Assembly: GCA_964411985.1 (NCBI GenBank)
Contig: CAYPNF010000009.1
Span: forward strand, 124,001 to 188,000
Direction of reading: 5' to 3'
DNA: 64,000 nt
From: CAYPNF01 sp964411985
GTDB lineage: Bacteria; Verrucomicrobiota; Verrucomicrobiia; Limisphaerales; J093
Shown here: positions 25,467-33,669 of the stretch, piece after piece
Position numbering within the stretch: the first letter of the stretch is position 1
How the letters are laid out: every line of letters starts with the position of its first letter
Program-made: the position numbers and the translations under genes
Notes under the pieces: generated by a model
What the model was told of the DNA's origin: nothing
Databases searched by the model: none
What the model saw: the letters and a program-made list of their open reading frames with translations, nothing else

Positions 25467-27575
25467 ATGAACTATCGGGCGAACGACTCTTCACGAGTGA
25501 ACCATCCCCAATCCATCTTGGGATTCACATCGAGACCTTGGGGCCTGCTCGCGCTGGCTTGGTGGGTCACCCTGTCCCTTATGGCTGGGCAGCCAGAACC
25601 CGGATCTACCCCAACCGTGAGGCCTGCCGAAGTGCGGCATGCAGCCGGCTGGTTCACGCGACACCTCTATGATCCGCATCAGCCTCAACCGTTCTCCTTT
25701 TGCTATGGCGGCCGGCCTTCCGCTGAGCTGCTCGCTCTTTGGCCAGGCAACCGGGAGCGCGCTGTCTCGGAGAAGGGCCTTAAGCAGAGGATCCAGACCT
25801 GGGAAGACCCTGCGACAGGACTCCTGGTGCGGTGTGTAGCCGTGGAGTATGCCGAATATCCAGTCATCGAGTGGACGGTCACGCTGAAGAACCGTGGCCT
25901 CAAGCCTACGCCGATCCTCGAGAGCCTCCAGGCCCTGGACGTGTCGTGGGAACGGAGTGGGGACGAGGAGTTCCTACTTCACGGGATCAAAGGTGACTCC
26001 TGCACTGCGGACAGCTACGAGCCTTATCAACTACAGCTTGGCCCTAACGTGACGAAAGCGTTCAGTCCACCCGATCATTCGGGCAAATCCTGTGATGGCC
26101 CCCTCGGCTGGCCCTATTACAATCTCCAGACGCCTGGCGGCGGAGTGATCCTCGCTATCGGTTGGCCGGGGCAGTGGGCGAGTTCCTTTGTGCGGGATGC
26201 CCATCGAAGGCTTCGCATTCGGGCCGGGCAGCAGCGGACGCACATGGTGTTACATCCCGGTGAGGAGATCCGCACACCGCTGATTGCGCTCCTGTTCTGG
26301 AAAGGGAGTAGCCCGGTGAATGCGCAGAACCTCTGGCGGCGTTGGTACGTGAAACACAACTTGCCTCAGGTCGAGGGCCAACCACAGCCTCCGATCGCTC
26401 AGATCCAGGTGGAAGGATCGGAAGCCAATATGGCTGCAGTGAGAGCTTTCCTGGATGCGGGCATCTACCCTGATCTCTGCTGGCGCGACGCGGGCGGCGC
26501 CCACACCTGGTATCCAAACCAGACGGGTCCCTACCAGGGCAACGACGCCTGGCTCAATACTGGGACCTGGGAGGTGGACACCTCCCGCTACCCACAGGGA
26601 TTCAAGCCTTTCAGCGATTGGGTGCGTTCAAAGGGAATGCAGTTCCTCCTCTGGTTCGAACCGGAGCGGGTGGGGGATACCAATTCCTGGCTTGCCCGAC
26701 AGCACCCTGAATGGCTCCTGCCCGGCTCTTCCCACGGTTCCATCCTCAACCTCGGCAACCCTGCAGCGCTCCGGTGGTTGATCGACCACGTGGACGGACT
26801 CATACGGTCCCAGGGCCTCGATTGGTATCGGGAGGACATGAACGGTGGAGGGCCGCTCCCAGCTTGGCGAAAAAATGACGCACCAGATCGACAGGGGATT
26901 ACGGAAAACCTCTACGTGCAGGGGCACCTGGCCTTTTGGGATGAACTCCGCCGAAGACACCCCAAGCTGCGTATTGACTCCTGCGCCTCGGGAGGGCGGC
27001 GCAATGATCTGGAAACCACGCGGCGAGCGGTTCCTTTGCTCCGCAGCGATTTTCAATTCCCGGACATGAAAGGTGTTGTTGAGGGCAATCAAGGGCATAC
27101 CTATGGACTTTCTTCCTGGCTGCCATTCCAGGGCACCGGTTGCTACATCTACACCCCGTACGCGGTGCGCAGCTTTTACCTACCCTCGTTTGGTATGAGC
27201 GGTTTGACCCCGGAGAACATTGCGGTCCAACAACAAGCGTATTTCGAATGTGCACGGATTGCTCCTCTCATGTTGGGCGACTACTACCCGCTGACGCCTT
27301 ATAGTCTGCAGGAAGACCAATGGATCGCCTGGCAGTTTCACCGCAGGGAACGAGGTGACGGTGTGCTCCAAGCTTTTCGACGTGCACAGTGCGACGACGG
27401 CAGCCGGACCTTTCGTTTGCAGGGTCTTGTTCCTTCGGCCCATTATGAGATCACGAACTTGGATTGCCCGGGCAATAAGGTTCGCTCCGGCCGGGAGCTG
27501 ATGAAGCAAGGGTTAGTGGTGCAGATCTCCGAAAAACCTGGCGCGGCGATCATAACCTATCGGGCAGTGCGGTAG
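25467..27575 (+). CDS. Exported alpha-galactosidase, GH36 family
   Basis: A 702-aa retaining glycoside hydrolase releasing alpha-galactosides. The ATG at 25467 gives a hydrophobic export segment (about 24-40, LLALAWWVTLSLMAGQ); an upstream TTG at 25416 is possible but weak. GH36 marks are seen: LLWFEPERVG, DWYREDMN with the nucleophile Asp before Met-Asn, and RIDSCASGGRRNDLE followed by LRSDFQFPD with the likely acid/base Asp. Length fits a GH36 enzyme with N-terminal beta-sandwich and C-terminal domain. It stands alone on the plus strand, divergent from the thioesterase run, and is 77 nt upstream of the toxin-antitoxin pair. Confidence 0.92.
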   Translation: MNYRANDSSRVNHPQSILGFTSRPWGLLALAWWVTLSLMAGQPEPGSTPTVRPAEVRHAAGWFTRHLYDPHQPQPFSFCYGGRPSAELLALWPGNRERAVSEKGLKQRIQTWEDPATGLLVRCVAVEYAEYPVIEWTVTLKNRGLKPTPILESLQALDVSWERSGDEEFLLHGIKGDSCTADSYEPYQLQLGPNVTKAFSPPDHSGKSCDGPLGWPYYNLQTPGGGVILAIGWPGQWASSFVRDAHRRLRIRAGQQRTHMVLHPGEEIRTPLIALLFWKGSSPVNAQNLWRRWYVKHNLPQVEGQPQPPIAQIQVEGSEANMAAVRAFLDAGIYPDLCWRDAGGAHTWYPNQTGPYQGNDAWLNTGTWEVDTSRYPQGFKPFSDWVRSKGMQFLLWFEPERVGDTNSWLARQHPEWLLPGSSHGSILNLGNPAALRWLIDHVDGLIRSQGLDWYREDMNGGGPLPAWRKNDAPDRQGITENLYVQGHLAFWDELRRRHPKLRIDSCASGGRRNDLETTRRAVPLLRSDFQFPDMKGVVEGNQGHTYGLSSWLPFQGTGCYIYTPYAVRSFYLPSFGMSGLTPENIAVQQQAYFECARIAPLMLGDYYPLTPYSLQEDQWIAWQFHRRERGDGVLQAFRRAQCDDGSRTFRLQGLVPSAHYEITNLDCPGNKVRSGRELMKQGLVVQISEKPGAAIITYRAVR

Positions 27576-27615
27576 GGCAGGGTAAACCCCGCCTTCAATG
27601 CGGTGCGTTCTGGAG

Positions 27616-27650
27616 TTGACGGAAGTCCAAAAATAGTCCAATTTTAGACT
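27616..27650 (+). promoter_or_regulatory. Candidate promoter/operator of the Phd-ParE module
   Basis: Just before the antitoxin ATG there is TTGAC at 27616-27620, two direct AGTCC words (27624-27628, 27635-27639) and a GACT at 27647-27650 that is inverted with respect to AGTC. Toxin-antitoxin operons are usually repressed by antitoxin binding to repeats at this place. The repeat words are short and no good -10 box follows TTGAC, so this is a suggestion only. Confidence 0.3.
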
Positions 27651-27652
27651 GC

Positions 27653-27910
27653 ATGAAAACGTGTAGTCTTAGCGAAGCAAAGAGTACCCTTGGCAGATTG
27701 GCCGACGAGGCACTGAAGGGAAGTCCCACCGTAATTGTCCGCGGCGGGAAGTTACTGATTTTGAAGGCCTATGATCCGCCCGCCCCGGACGCATTTGATG
27801 CGTTGATCGATGAGGGAATCGCCAGCGAGCACTTGGACCTCACAGACAAGTTCTGGGAGGGAGTTCGCGTGCGAGGACGCAAACTGGGTCGAAATCAGAG
27901 TTCCCGATGA
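27653..27910 (+). CDS. Phd/YefM-type antitoxin
   Basis: An 85-aa small protein beginning MKTCSLSEAKSTLGRLADEAL, the N-terminal pattern of Phd/YefM antitoxins (DNA-binding fold), followed by the VIVRGGKLLILKAYD strand pair. The C-terminal 30 residues should be the flexible toxin-binding part (TDKFWEGVRVRGRKLG). The stop overlaps the toxin start (ATGA at 27907-27910), as usual for such pairs. It should neutralise the ParE toxin and repress its own promoter. The pair stands between unrelated genes, a common sign of horizontal gain. Confidence 0.85.
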   Translation: MKTCSLSEAKSTLGRLADEALKGSPTVIVRGGKLLILKAYDPPAPDAFDALIDEGIASEHLDLTDKFWEGVRVRGRKLGRNQSSR

Positions 27911-28233
27911 AGGCTCGGATCAGCGTGCGGGCGCGCGATGATCTCGACTATATCTTCGCGTTTCTAACTGCCCGACATGGGACCGAGGCGGCGGACCGAT
28001 TCCTGAGGTTCGCGCAGGAGGCAGTCTCTTTTCTCATTCGAAACCCGGATGCTGGTCCGCATCCAAGATGGGCGACTCGGCACAAAACGTTGCGCTTCTG
28101 GGTGATCAGCAATACGAATTACCTGATCTATTACTTCCCTGGCGAGGATGGTGTGAGTATCGAACGCGTGCTGGATGGCCGACGTGATGTGAGACGTATC
28201 ATGGAGCAAGGCTTAGAAACGCCTGAGGACTAG
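27907..28233 (+). CDS. ParE/RelE-superfamily toxin
   Basis: A 108-aa toxin of the ParE/RelE fold. It begins MKARISVRARDDLDYIFAFL, the family's first strand and helix, followed by a helix with AADRFLRFAQEAVSFLIRNPDAG and the core strands LRFWVISNTNYLIYYFPGEDGVSIERVLDGRRD. ParE members poison gyrase and RelE members cut mRNA; the RFW..SNTNYLIYY pattern fits ParE better, but the target is not certain. It is coupled to the antitoxin by a 4-nt overlap. No stop or truncation is seen, so it looks functional. Confidence 0.88.
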   Translation: MKARISVRARDDLDYIFAFLTARHGTEAADRFLRFAQEAVSFLIRNPDAGPHPRWATRHKTLRFWVISNTNYLIYYFPGEDGVSIERVLDGRRDVRRIMEQGLETPED

Positions 28234-28479
28234 GATGTGCACTCTAGCCCCAATGCACTTCCCCACCGCTCTGTAGTCGCTACCGGAAAGCAGCGCTGAT
28301 TTGTTACCTCCAATCCCGCGCTTTGCCAAACACGGTAACGTAGTCCATTCTAACGCGCTGGTTATGTGCCCCTGCCCTTGAGGCGATTTCAGGCTGGCAT
28401 AAGACCTTCCTTCGTGGTTTCATCGAGTTGTAATCGGTTTCCGACTCGAGAATCTTGTCCACAAGAACCGAGGCTCTGT

Positions 28480-29550
28480 ATGGATGCGAATCCTAAGCGC
28501 AAGGCGCAGGAGCGGGCAGATCGAATCACTGCCTTTCGGGCGGAGCTCACTGAACTCGAGCAGGAGAACGGTTTGGTCCTTTCCCCGGAGCAACGCTCGA
28601 AACTGGATTCTCACCTGGAAGGAGTCCTCGCCAACCTTGCTAAGCAGTTCGGTATCGATATCTCCGAATCGGCCAAGCGAATCTCCTGGGGAATGCGTAT
28701 CACCACTCTCTTGGGTAGTGCCGCTTTCTGCGCCGGCATCGTCCTCTGTCTCCATCGCTTCTGGGGATCCATGCCCACGGCTGTCCATGTTTGCCTTCTT
28801 ACTGGGGTCCCGCTCCTGTTCCTGTCCGCGGCGGACCTCGCGTTCCGTCGGCAGGCTGATCTCTTCTACCCTGCGATCCTGGCCCTGGCCGCAGGAGTGG
28901 CTTTCGTGATGGAGTTGAACGCCCTGGGGAGCATTCTGAACCTGGTTCCCACCCCCAATGCGCTGCTTGCTTGGGGGATTTTCGCCCTCTGCGTGGCCTA
29001 TGCCTATGGTCTGCGCTTGATCCTTGCGGCGGGCCTGGTGTTGGTTACCGCGTACACGGCCGCCGTGTGGGCGGCTGCCACGGGCGTTTTTTGGGGAGCC
29101 TTCTTTGATCGGGCTTGGATGCTCCTACCAGCGGCAATCGCCCTCTACTCCTTCCCCTGGCTCAGGGCACACCGAGATCATCAGGATTTCCATTTTGTCT
29201 ACCGCCTGTGTGGGGCCTCGATCACGCTCCTCGCCCTCCTGATTCTGTCGAAGCGCGGCGACCCTTGTTGTTCCGCATTTCCCGGTCGCACTTTGGAGTC
29301 GATCTACCAGTTTGTCGGGTTGGCGCTGAGCGTGGGAGTGGTGTTTCACGGCCTCCGATTGAATAGAAGCGGGCTGGTGAACCTGGGCGCCGTCGGCTTT
29401 CTTGTTTTCCTCTTCATGCGGCTCCACGCCTGGTGGTGGGAGTGGATGCCCAAATACCTCTTCTTCCTGCTGCTGGGAGCGATCGCCATCCTGCTGATCT
29501 TTCCGTTCCGGCGCATTCGCAAGCGCCTCTCTGAAGGAGGTGGGTCGTGA
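28480..29550 (+). CDS. DUF2157-type polytopic membrane protein
   Basis: A 356-aa integral membrane protein with a cytosolic helical N-terminus (about 1-75) and about ten hydrophobic segments. The N-terminal helices with ENGLVLSPEQRSKL resemble the DUF2157 region that precedes its membrane part. Function unknown; DUF2157 genes are usually followed by a small exported partner, as here. The ATG at 28480 was chosen because the frame further upstream (to 28366) adds unrelated sequence. The stop overlaps the GTG start of the next gene (29547-29550). No nearby regulator is seen. Confidence 0.75.
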   Translation: MDANPKRKAQERADRITAFRAELTELEQENGLVLSPEQRSKLDSHLEGVLANLAKQFGIDISESAKRISWGMRITTLLGSAAFCAGIVLCLHRFWGSMPTAVHVCLLTGVPLLFLSAADLAFRRQADLFYPAILALAAGVAFVMELNALGSILNLVPTPNALLAWGIFALCVAYAYGLRLILAAGLVLVTAYTAAVWAAATGVFWGAFFDRAWMLLPAAIALYSFPWLRAHRDHQDFHFVYRLCGASITLLALLILSKRGDPCCSAFPGRTLESIYQFVGLALSVGVVFHGLRLNRSGLVNLGAVGFLVFLFMRLHAWWWEWMPKYLFFLLLGAIAILLIFPFRRIRKRLSEGGGS

Positions 29551-30326
29551 AACGAGGGCTCATCCTGGCAGCAGCCCTGGTGGTGGTTGTGTCCAACCTC
29601 TGGGTCGTCGTCTCCGTCAACCGCAACCGGCGGACCGTCACCAATGGCCCGGTATCCTTGACCGAAAGGGAGTTGAGGCTGTCTCCCATGATCGGTGAAA
29701 GCACCGCCACCTTCCTGGACCTGAAATGGAACGTCCATGCCGGGACCGCGGAGGAAGGGATCCCGGCCGAATGGTTGAATGCTGCCAAGTTGGCCGAGCT
29801 GGGTTTCGACTGCCATGTTGCTGCAACCAATGCCACTGCACGCGACCATTATGAATCGTTGTCATCGATGCCCGTGTACATCGTTCTCGAATACGAGGGC
29901 GACGCGGAAAAGGCCTTCAGCGGGATTTCCGAGAAGGACGCACGGTCCGCCCTCCGAACCCACCTCACTGCCGTGGACGCCGCGAAGGATCCGGCCCAGT
30001 TGCGGGTCAAGTACCCTGATCTCACTCGATGGATCCTGGTGCATGGGCTGATCCGACCCTTCGTCCAGGACCGGGAGCGTTGGGATCGAAAGCCTTTGCC
30101 CGAACCAAGGCTCCGAGGGTGGATCGAGGTGTTTCCCAGTCAGATCTTCGTGCCGAAACCCCACAATCAAGTTCTGCAAGCCCTCCGTCGCGATCGCAAC
30201 CCAGCTGAGAAGGAACAGGAGGCAAAACCGCGCTTCGCGGTCACCGTTTGCTGGGGCGCTGGGTACGAACCCTGGGTGCAGTCCGTCCGGCTCTTGCCCT
30301 CAGGCTCCGAACCCGGCTCGAAATAG
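29547..30326 (+). CDS. DUF4824-like membrane-anchored protein
   Basis: A 259-aa protein with one N-terminal membrane segment (about 5-23) and the motif LTERELRLSPMIG followed by FLDLKWN and WLNAAKLAELGFD, which I recognise as DUF4824-like. The partner pattern (DUF2157 then GDYXXLXY or DUF4824 protein) is widespread. The start is GTG at 29547, preceded by GAAGGAGG at 29533-29540, which fixes the start and couples it to the DUF2157 gene through a 4-nt overlap. The two probably form one envelope unit of unknown function. Confidence 0.72.
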   Translation: MKRGLILAAALVVVVSNLWVVVSVNRNRRTVTNGPVSLTERELRLSPMIGESTATFLDLKWNVHAGTAEEGIPAEWLNAAKLAELGFDCHVAATNATARDHYESLSSMPVYIVLEYEGDAEKAFSGISEKDARSALRTHLTAVDAAKDPAQLRVKYPDLTRWILVHGLIRPFVQDRERWDRKPLPEPRLRGWIEVFPSQIFVPKPHNQVLQALRRDRNPAEKEQEAKPRFAVTVCWGAGYEPWVQSVRLLPSGSEPGSK

Positions 30327-30395
30327 GCAGCAGTTCCGTCCGCTCCCAGCTTGCAGGTGAATTGCTATGCGAGGGGACCCCATTATGTCTTCTCT

Positions 30396-30422
30396 CACAC
30401 GGAGGCACGGAGACACGGAGGG
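30396..30422. repeat. Short CACGGAG tandem motif
   Basis: Three spaced CACGGAG words (CACACGGAGG, CACGGAGA, CACGGAGG) form a short degenerate tandem array in the spacer after the DUF4824 gene. Similar CACGGAG arrays are familiar from intergenic DNA of several phyla including Verrucomicrobia and Planctomycetes. Function unknown. Confidence 0.5.
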
Positions 30423-30479
30423 TTCGAAATCTGATTCGTTTAGATGACGATGAGTGTCGTTATCCCGTTCCAAGCGCTG

Positions 30480-30590
30480 TTCGCATCGCTCGGCGTCGTT
30501 CAGTTCCAGCAAAAGGTGGTGATGATTGTTCATCAGCACGAAACCATGCAGACGGACGCGAAAACGGGTGACCCTGTTGGTGAGAAGTTC
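30480..30590 (-). pseudogene. Remnant of a REP-associated (IS200/Y1-type) transposase
   Basis: On the minus strand the frame from 30590 reads ELLTNRVTRFRVRLHGFVL and then MNNHHHLLLE. This is the HUH-containing segment of the small Y1 transposases that act on REP sequences (usual form: helix, FVLMPNHYHLLLE). A TAG at 30591-30593 stops the frame on one side and homology fades after LLLELNDAE on the other, so only about 37 residues survive. The Tyr nucleophile region is missing. It sits beside a palindromic repeat (30615-30676) of the kind such enzymes mobilise. Confidence 0.6.
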
Positions 30591-30614
30591 CTATCCTCTC
30601 ATCGCCCTCCTCGT

Positions 30615-30676
30615 GGTAGGGACGGACCGCTGGGCCGTCCGCACCCCCCCGGACCTCGTGGCGCGATGTCCCTACC
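30615..30676. repeat. Palindromic REP-like element, copy 1
   Basis: A 62-bp element bounded by a perfect 9-bp terminal inverted repeat: GGTAGGGAC at the left end, GTCCCTACC at the right end. Inside is a further hairpin, GGACGG ... CCGTCC. A second copy, slightly decayed, lies at 41567-41626 in the same orientation. It begins 25 nt from the transposase remnant, consistent with the REP/RAYT type of element. Confidence 0.75.
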
Positions 30677-30959
30677 TGAAGAAACCAGACAATCCTAATC
30701 CCAGACCGTCCCTAATCCCTCCCGCGCCTGCGTAGAGTGATTCGTGTCACGGTACTGTCACAAATCCTTGCGATCCCGGGGGTGCTCGAAAACAGCCCCG
30801 CAAGGACCGCCTTGGGAGCGCCCGCCCGCGCGATCCCAACCCCGCGGGTTCTCAATCCGTAACAGCGGGGACATGCGCGCGAGCCCGCCCCCTCCGAACC
30901 AAAGCCCAAAACGGCAAACGGAAATTGACATACGCGCGCGGAACGTGTCTCCCTTGGGT

Positions 30960-32459
30960 ATGAGAACTCTCCTGCAGATTGGCCCATGCATTACCCACGG
31001 GTGCGAAGATCGAGTCCTCGCCGGCACGCCGCAGCTCGCATTCCTGCTCATGGGCTTGCTCGTTGTGTGCGGGAGTGGGCATGCGGCGAGTGTGAAAGTG
31101 GCTCCGGCGCCAACCGGGGAGGAGCTTTCCAAAGATTACGAAGTGCGGGTAGAGGGCCAATTAGTGCCGGTCTACTCCGCGAAAGTGGCACCTGTGGAAC
31201 CTGAGCGCCGATGGAAGGCCATGGACGACAAGGCCCACTCCGCTGAGTTTTTTACAAAGGCCTCGTTTGCCTCTTTCGACCTGCCCGGGGCTGTTTCCGT
31301 CACGGTGACGTGCCCCGATCCAATCCGTTCCGTCAAAGTCCTTCCATCCGCCTGGAACATCCGCCCCATGGTTCAAGGAAACCAACTGCGTTTCACTTTG
31401 AACGAACCGAGGATGCTCACGTTGGAGGTGAACAGCAACTGGGTGGGAGCCCTGCACCTTTTCGCCAATCCAACCGAATCGCCCGCCCCCAAGCAGGACG
31501 ACCCGAACGTGATCTACTTTGGGCCCGGGATTCACGAAGTCACCCACCGAGTCGTGACCGACAACCAGACCGTATACCTTGCCGAGGGAGCGGTGGTTCG
31601 GGGAGTGATCGGCCCGGAAGAGCCTTCCCAGATCAGCAGCTATAGCCGCTTGCGCACTTATTCGCCCACCTTTCTGCTGCGGGGCACCAACATCACTTTC
31701 CGCGGCCGAGGCATTCTGGATGGGAGCCGGTGCTCCACCCACGCCAGAAACCTTATCGTGATCCAAGGCCGGGACATTACCCTGGAAGGGGTCATCTTGC
31801 GCGACTCCAGCACTTGGAATGTCCCCATCCGGAAATCCGACCATGTGACCGTCAAGAACCTGAAGATTCTCGGGTACCGGGCCAATTCGGACGGCGTCGA
31901 TATTTGCAGCAGCCGGGATGTGATCGTCGATGGCTGTTTTCTGCGCACGCTGGACGACCTGATTGTGGTGAAGACGGACAAGGGCCAAGGTGAAGCCAAA
32001 CGCATCGTGGCCCGCAATTGCGTGCTCTGGAACGAGGTCGCTCACGCGTTGAGTGTTGGGGCTGAACTTCGGGAGAACGTGGAGGACGTGCTTTTTACCG
32101 ACTGCGACGTGATCCACGACAAAGGACGCGAATGGAGCCTGCGGGTCTATCACTGCGACGCGGCCCGGGTCAGTAACGTGCGGTTTGAGAACTTGCGCAT
32201 TGAGGAAGCTCCTCGGCTCATCTCGCTCTGGATCGACAAGGCGTTTTGGTCGCGGGACAGCGAGCGCGGGCACATTGATGGGGTGGTGTTTCGGAATATC
32301 GAGGCTCTCTCCGATCCCCTGCGCGTGGAGCTAAAAGGATTTGATGCGACGCACCAGATCGAGAATGTGCTGTTCGAGAACGTGAAAGTGAACGGGAGAC
32401 CTCTTCTCCCCGAGCAGGTGAAGACCAACGCTTTTGTGAACGGCGTGACCGTCAGATGA
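30960..32459 (+). CDS. GH28-like exported parallel beta-helix protein
   Basis: A 499-aa exported protein. The ATG at 30960 is preferred because it gives a signal region (about 20-45, ending SGHA-A); the frame is open to 30744 with unlikely sequence. An N-terminal beta-sandwich is followed by right-handed beta-helix coils (from about residue 175) with GH28-like features: NSDGVDICSSRDVIVDGC, LRTLDDLIVVKT. The Asp-Asp pair is present, but the RIK motif of polygalacturonases is not evident, so specificity may differ. A pectin-type or other uronide/rhamnan substrate would suit the GH78 gene at 41.7 kb. Confidence 0.8.
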   Translation: MRTLLQIGPCITHGCEDRVLAGTPQLAFLLMGLLVVCGSGHAASVKVAPAPTGEELSKDYEVRVEGQLVPVYSAKVAPVEPERRWKAMDDKAHSAEFFTKASFASFDLPGAVSVTVTCPDPIRSVKVLPSAWNIRPMVQGNQLRFTLNEPRMLTLEVNSNWVGALHLFANPTESPAPKQDDPNVIYFGPGIHEVTHRVVTDNQTVYLAEGAVVRGVIGPEEPSQISSYSRLRTYSPTFLLRGTNITFRGRGILDGSRCSTHARNLIVIQGRDITLEGVILRDSSTWNVPIRKSDHVTVKNLKILGYRANSDGVDICSSRDVIVDGCFLRTLDDLIVVKTDKGQGEAKRIVARNCVLWNEVAHALSVGAELRENVEDVLFTDCDVIHDKGREWSLRVYHCDAARVSNVRFENLRIEEAPRLISLWIDKAFWSRDSERGHIDGVVFRNIEALSDPLRVELKGFDATHQIENVLFENVKVNGRPLLPEQVKTNAFVNGVTVR

Positions 32460-32857
32460 GCAGGCTCCGCAGCGGTAGGGCGGCGCTCTCCGAGCGCGCC
32501 GTGGAACCGCCCGGAGGGAAGAGTTACGACAGGATGCGCAAGATGTACCGGATGGAGACCAGGACTGCCTTTCCCAAATCGGGGATCACCAGCCCCATCC
32601 TGCCCATCCTGACATCCTGTCCTGTTTCCCGCCTCCGCCTCTTCCGTTTGAGAGGCCCAAGCAACATGAACTGCTATAAAAGGGGCTGACCCCACTGGCG
32701 TTCGGAGATAGCAGTAGCCACTAGGACGACGACCCCACTGGGCTCGATGATATCCAGACGGTTGGTGACTGCCAGGAAACGACTCTCACGAGAAGTCGGT
32801 ACGGCGAAACCTCAACGGGATTACGTGTCCACATTATGTAATCACGAGATGCCCCCC
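32460..32857. other. Intergenic region with repeats, no gene
   Basis: About 400 nt with no convincing gene. It holds a GGTAGGG-headed hairpin at 32474-32501 (core GGCGCTC-TCC-GAGCGC), three spaced CATCCTG words at 32596-32619 and further short repeats. These look like debris of mobile repeats. The two flanking genes are convergent. Confidence 0.5.
32474..32501. repeat. GGTAGGG-headed GC-rich hairpin
   Basis: GGTAGGG is followed by GGCGCTC-TCC-GAGCGC and CGCC, an imperfect hairpin. A related form, GGTAGGGTCGG followed by GCGCTCCGCAGCGC, is at about 34236-34260. Both start with the same GGTAGGG as the REP-like element but have a different core, suggesting related families. Confidence 0.4.
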
Positions 32858-33388
32858 TCAAGCGAGCCTCCTGCGCAGATAGAACGTTCCAAGGACTCCC
32901 CCTGTGACGAGACACAGGGACAGTACAGATGGTTCAGGGATGATCGTGCCCCCGATTTCACCGTTGTGGCCCCATGGGTACTCGTCGGTGTACAGCGACA
33001 GAGTCGCTCTTCCTGCATGAATAGCTTCTAGGACGCTCAGGTCGATGAACGGTCCCGATCTCGAGAAAGTGTAGACGCCAGATGACGGCAGGTAACCTGG
33101 ACCTGAATTGAAACCGAAATCCATGCTGCTGCCATTCTGGTTGAAGAACATCGCGCTGATCTCATGGACAGGCGAGCTGACGCCGTAGGTGATGCTCAGA
33201 GAGCAGGAGCCCGGACGGTAGGTCAGCGTGCCATATGCCCATCCTCCACTTGGCGTCGGGTGCTCGGCGTGAGCTCCGTCGAGATAGAAAGGGAAAATAC
33301 CGCCCGAGCCGTGGGCATGAACAAGAAGGGGACACAGTACTGGGACGCACAGGCCAAACCCGAGCGCTCGGTTTGCGGTTTGAAACAT
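32858..33388 (-). CDS. PEP-CTERM protein with CHRD-like domain
   Basis: A 176-aa exported protein. The ATG at 33388 has AAAGG at suitable distance and gives a signal peptide (cleavage near VHA-H). The body (about 30-140) looks like a CHRD domain: FYLDGAHAEHPTPSGGWAYG, LTYRPGSCSLSITYGV, and near the end GEIGGTIIPEP. The C-terminus is a PEP-CTERM sorting signal: PEPS, a hydrophobic helix, then YLRRR. Such proteins are cut and anchored by an exosortase, which is not encoded in this window. CHRD domains are of unclear function in bacteria. Confidence 0.82.
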   Translation of the reverse strand: MFQTANRALGFGLCVPVLCPLLVHAHGSGGIFPFYLDGAHAEHPTPSGGWAYGTLTYRPGSCSLSITYGVSSPVHEISAMFFNQNGSSMDFGFNSGPGYLPSSGVYTFSRSGPFIDLSVLEAIHAGRATLSLYTDEYPWGHNGEIGGTIIPEPSVLSLCLVTGGVLGTFYLRRRLA

Positions 33389-33492
33389 GAACAGCCTTTC
33401 AAAAGATGTGGTTGTATGATGACAAAGTGGCATGCCGGCCACATTCCAAATCGTCCTCCGTATTCGGACAAGCCCTCGTCGCGAGCCAGCAC

Positions 33493-33669
33493 TCAGCGAG
33501 TGCGGCGTAACGCTGCAATACCCTTGGGCCGGAGCACCTGGATCGGGCTCGAAAGAGTGAGCTTGAAGGCGCGAAGCGTCCTTTTCCTCCCCTTCCGGAC
33601 CTGTGCGGCGAAAACCTCCACGCTGCCCACCAATTCCTCGGCATCAAATTCGATTTCTTTCCGTTTCAT
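33493..33669 (-). CDS. Small unknown protein coupled to the upstream ORF
   Basis: A 58-aa basic protein, beginning MKRKEIEFDAEELVGSVEVF and ending in IAALRRTR. Its ATG overlaps the stop of the gene at 33666-34091 (ATGA at 33666-33669). That arrangement is typical of small toxin-antitoxin pairs, but I do not recognise the family. The protein is very short, so a chance frame is possible; the coupling is the main support. Confidence 0.4.
   Translation of the reverse strand: MKRKEIEFDAEELVGSVEVFAAQVRKGRKRTLRAFKLTLSSPIQVLRPKGIAALRRTR

Noticed and set aside
28340..28375. TCTAACGCGCTGGTTATGTGC resembles part of an integron attC site near the Phd-ParE pair
   Set aside because: No matching partner arm and no integrase or cassette array nearby, so the likeness is too weak.
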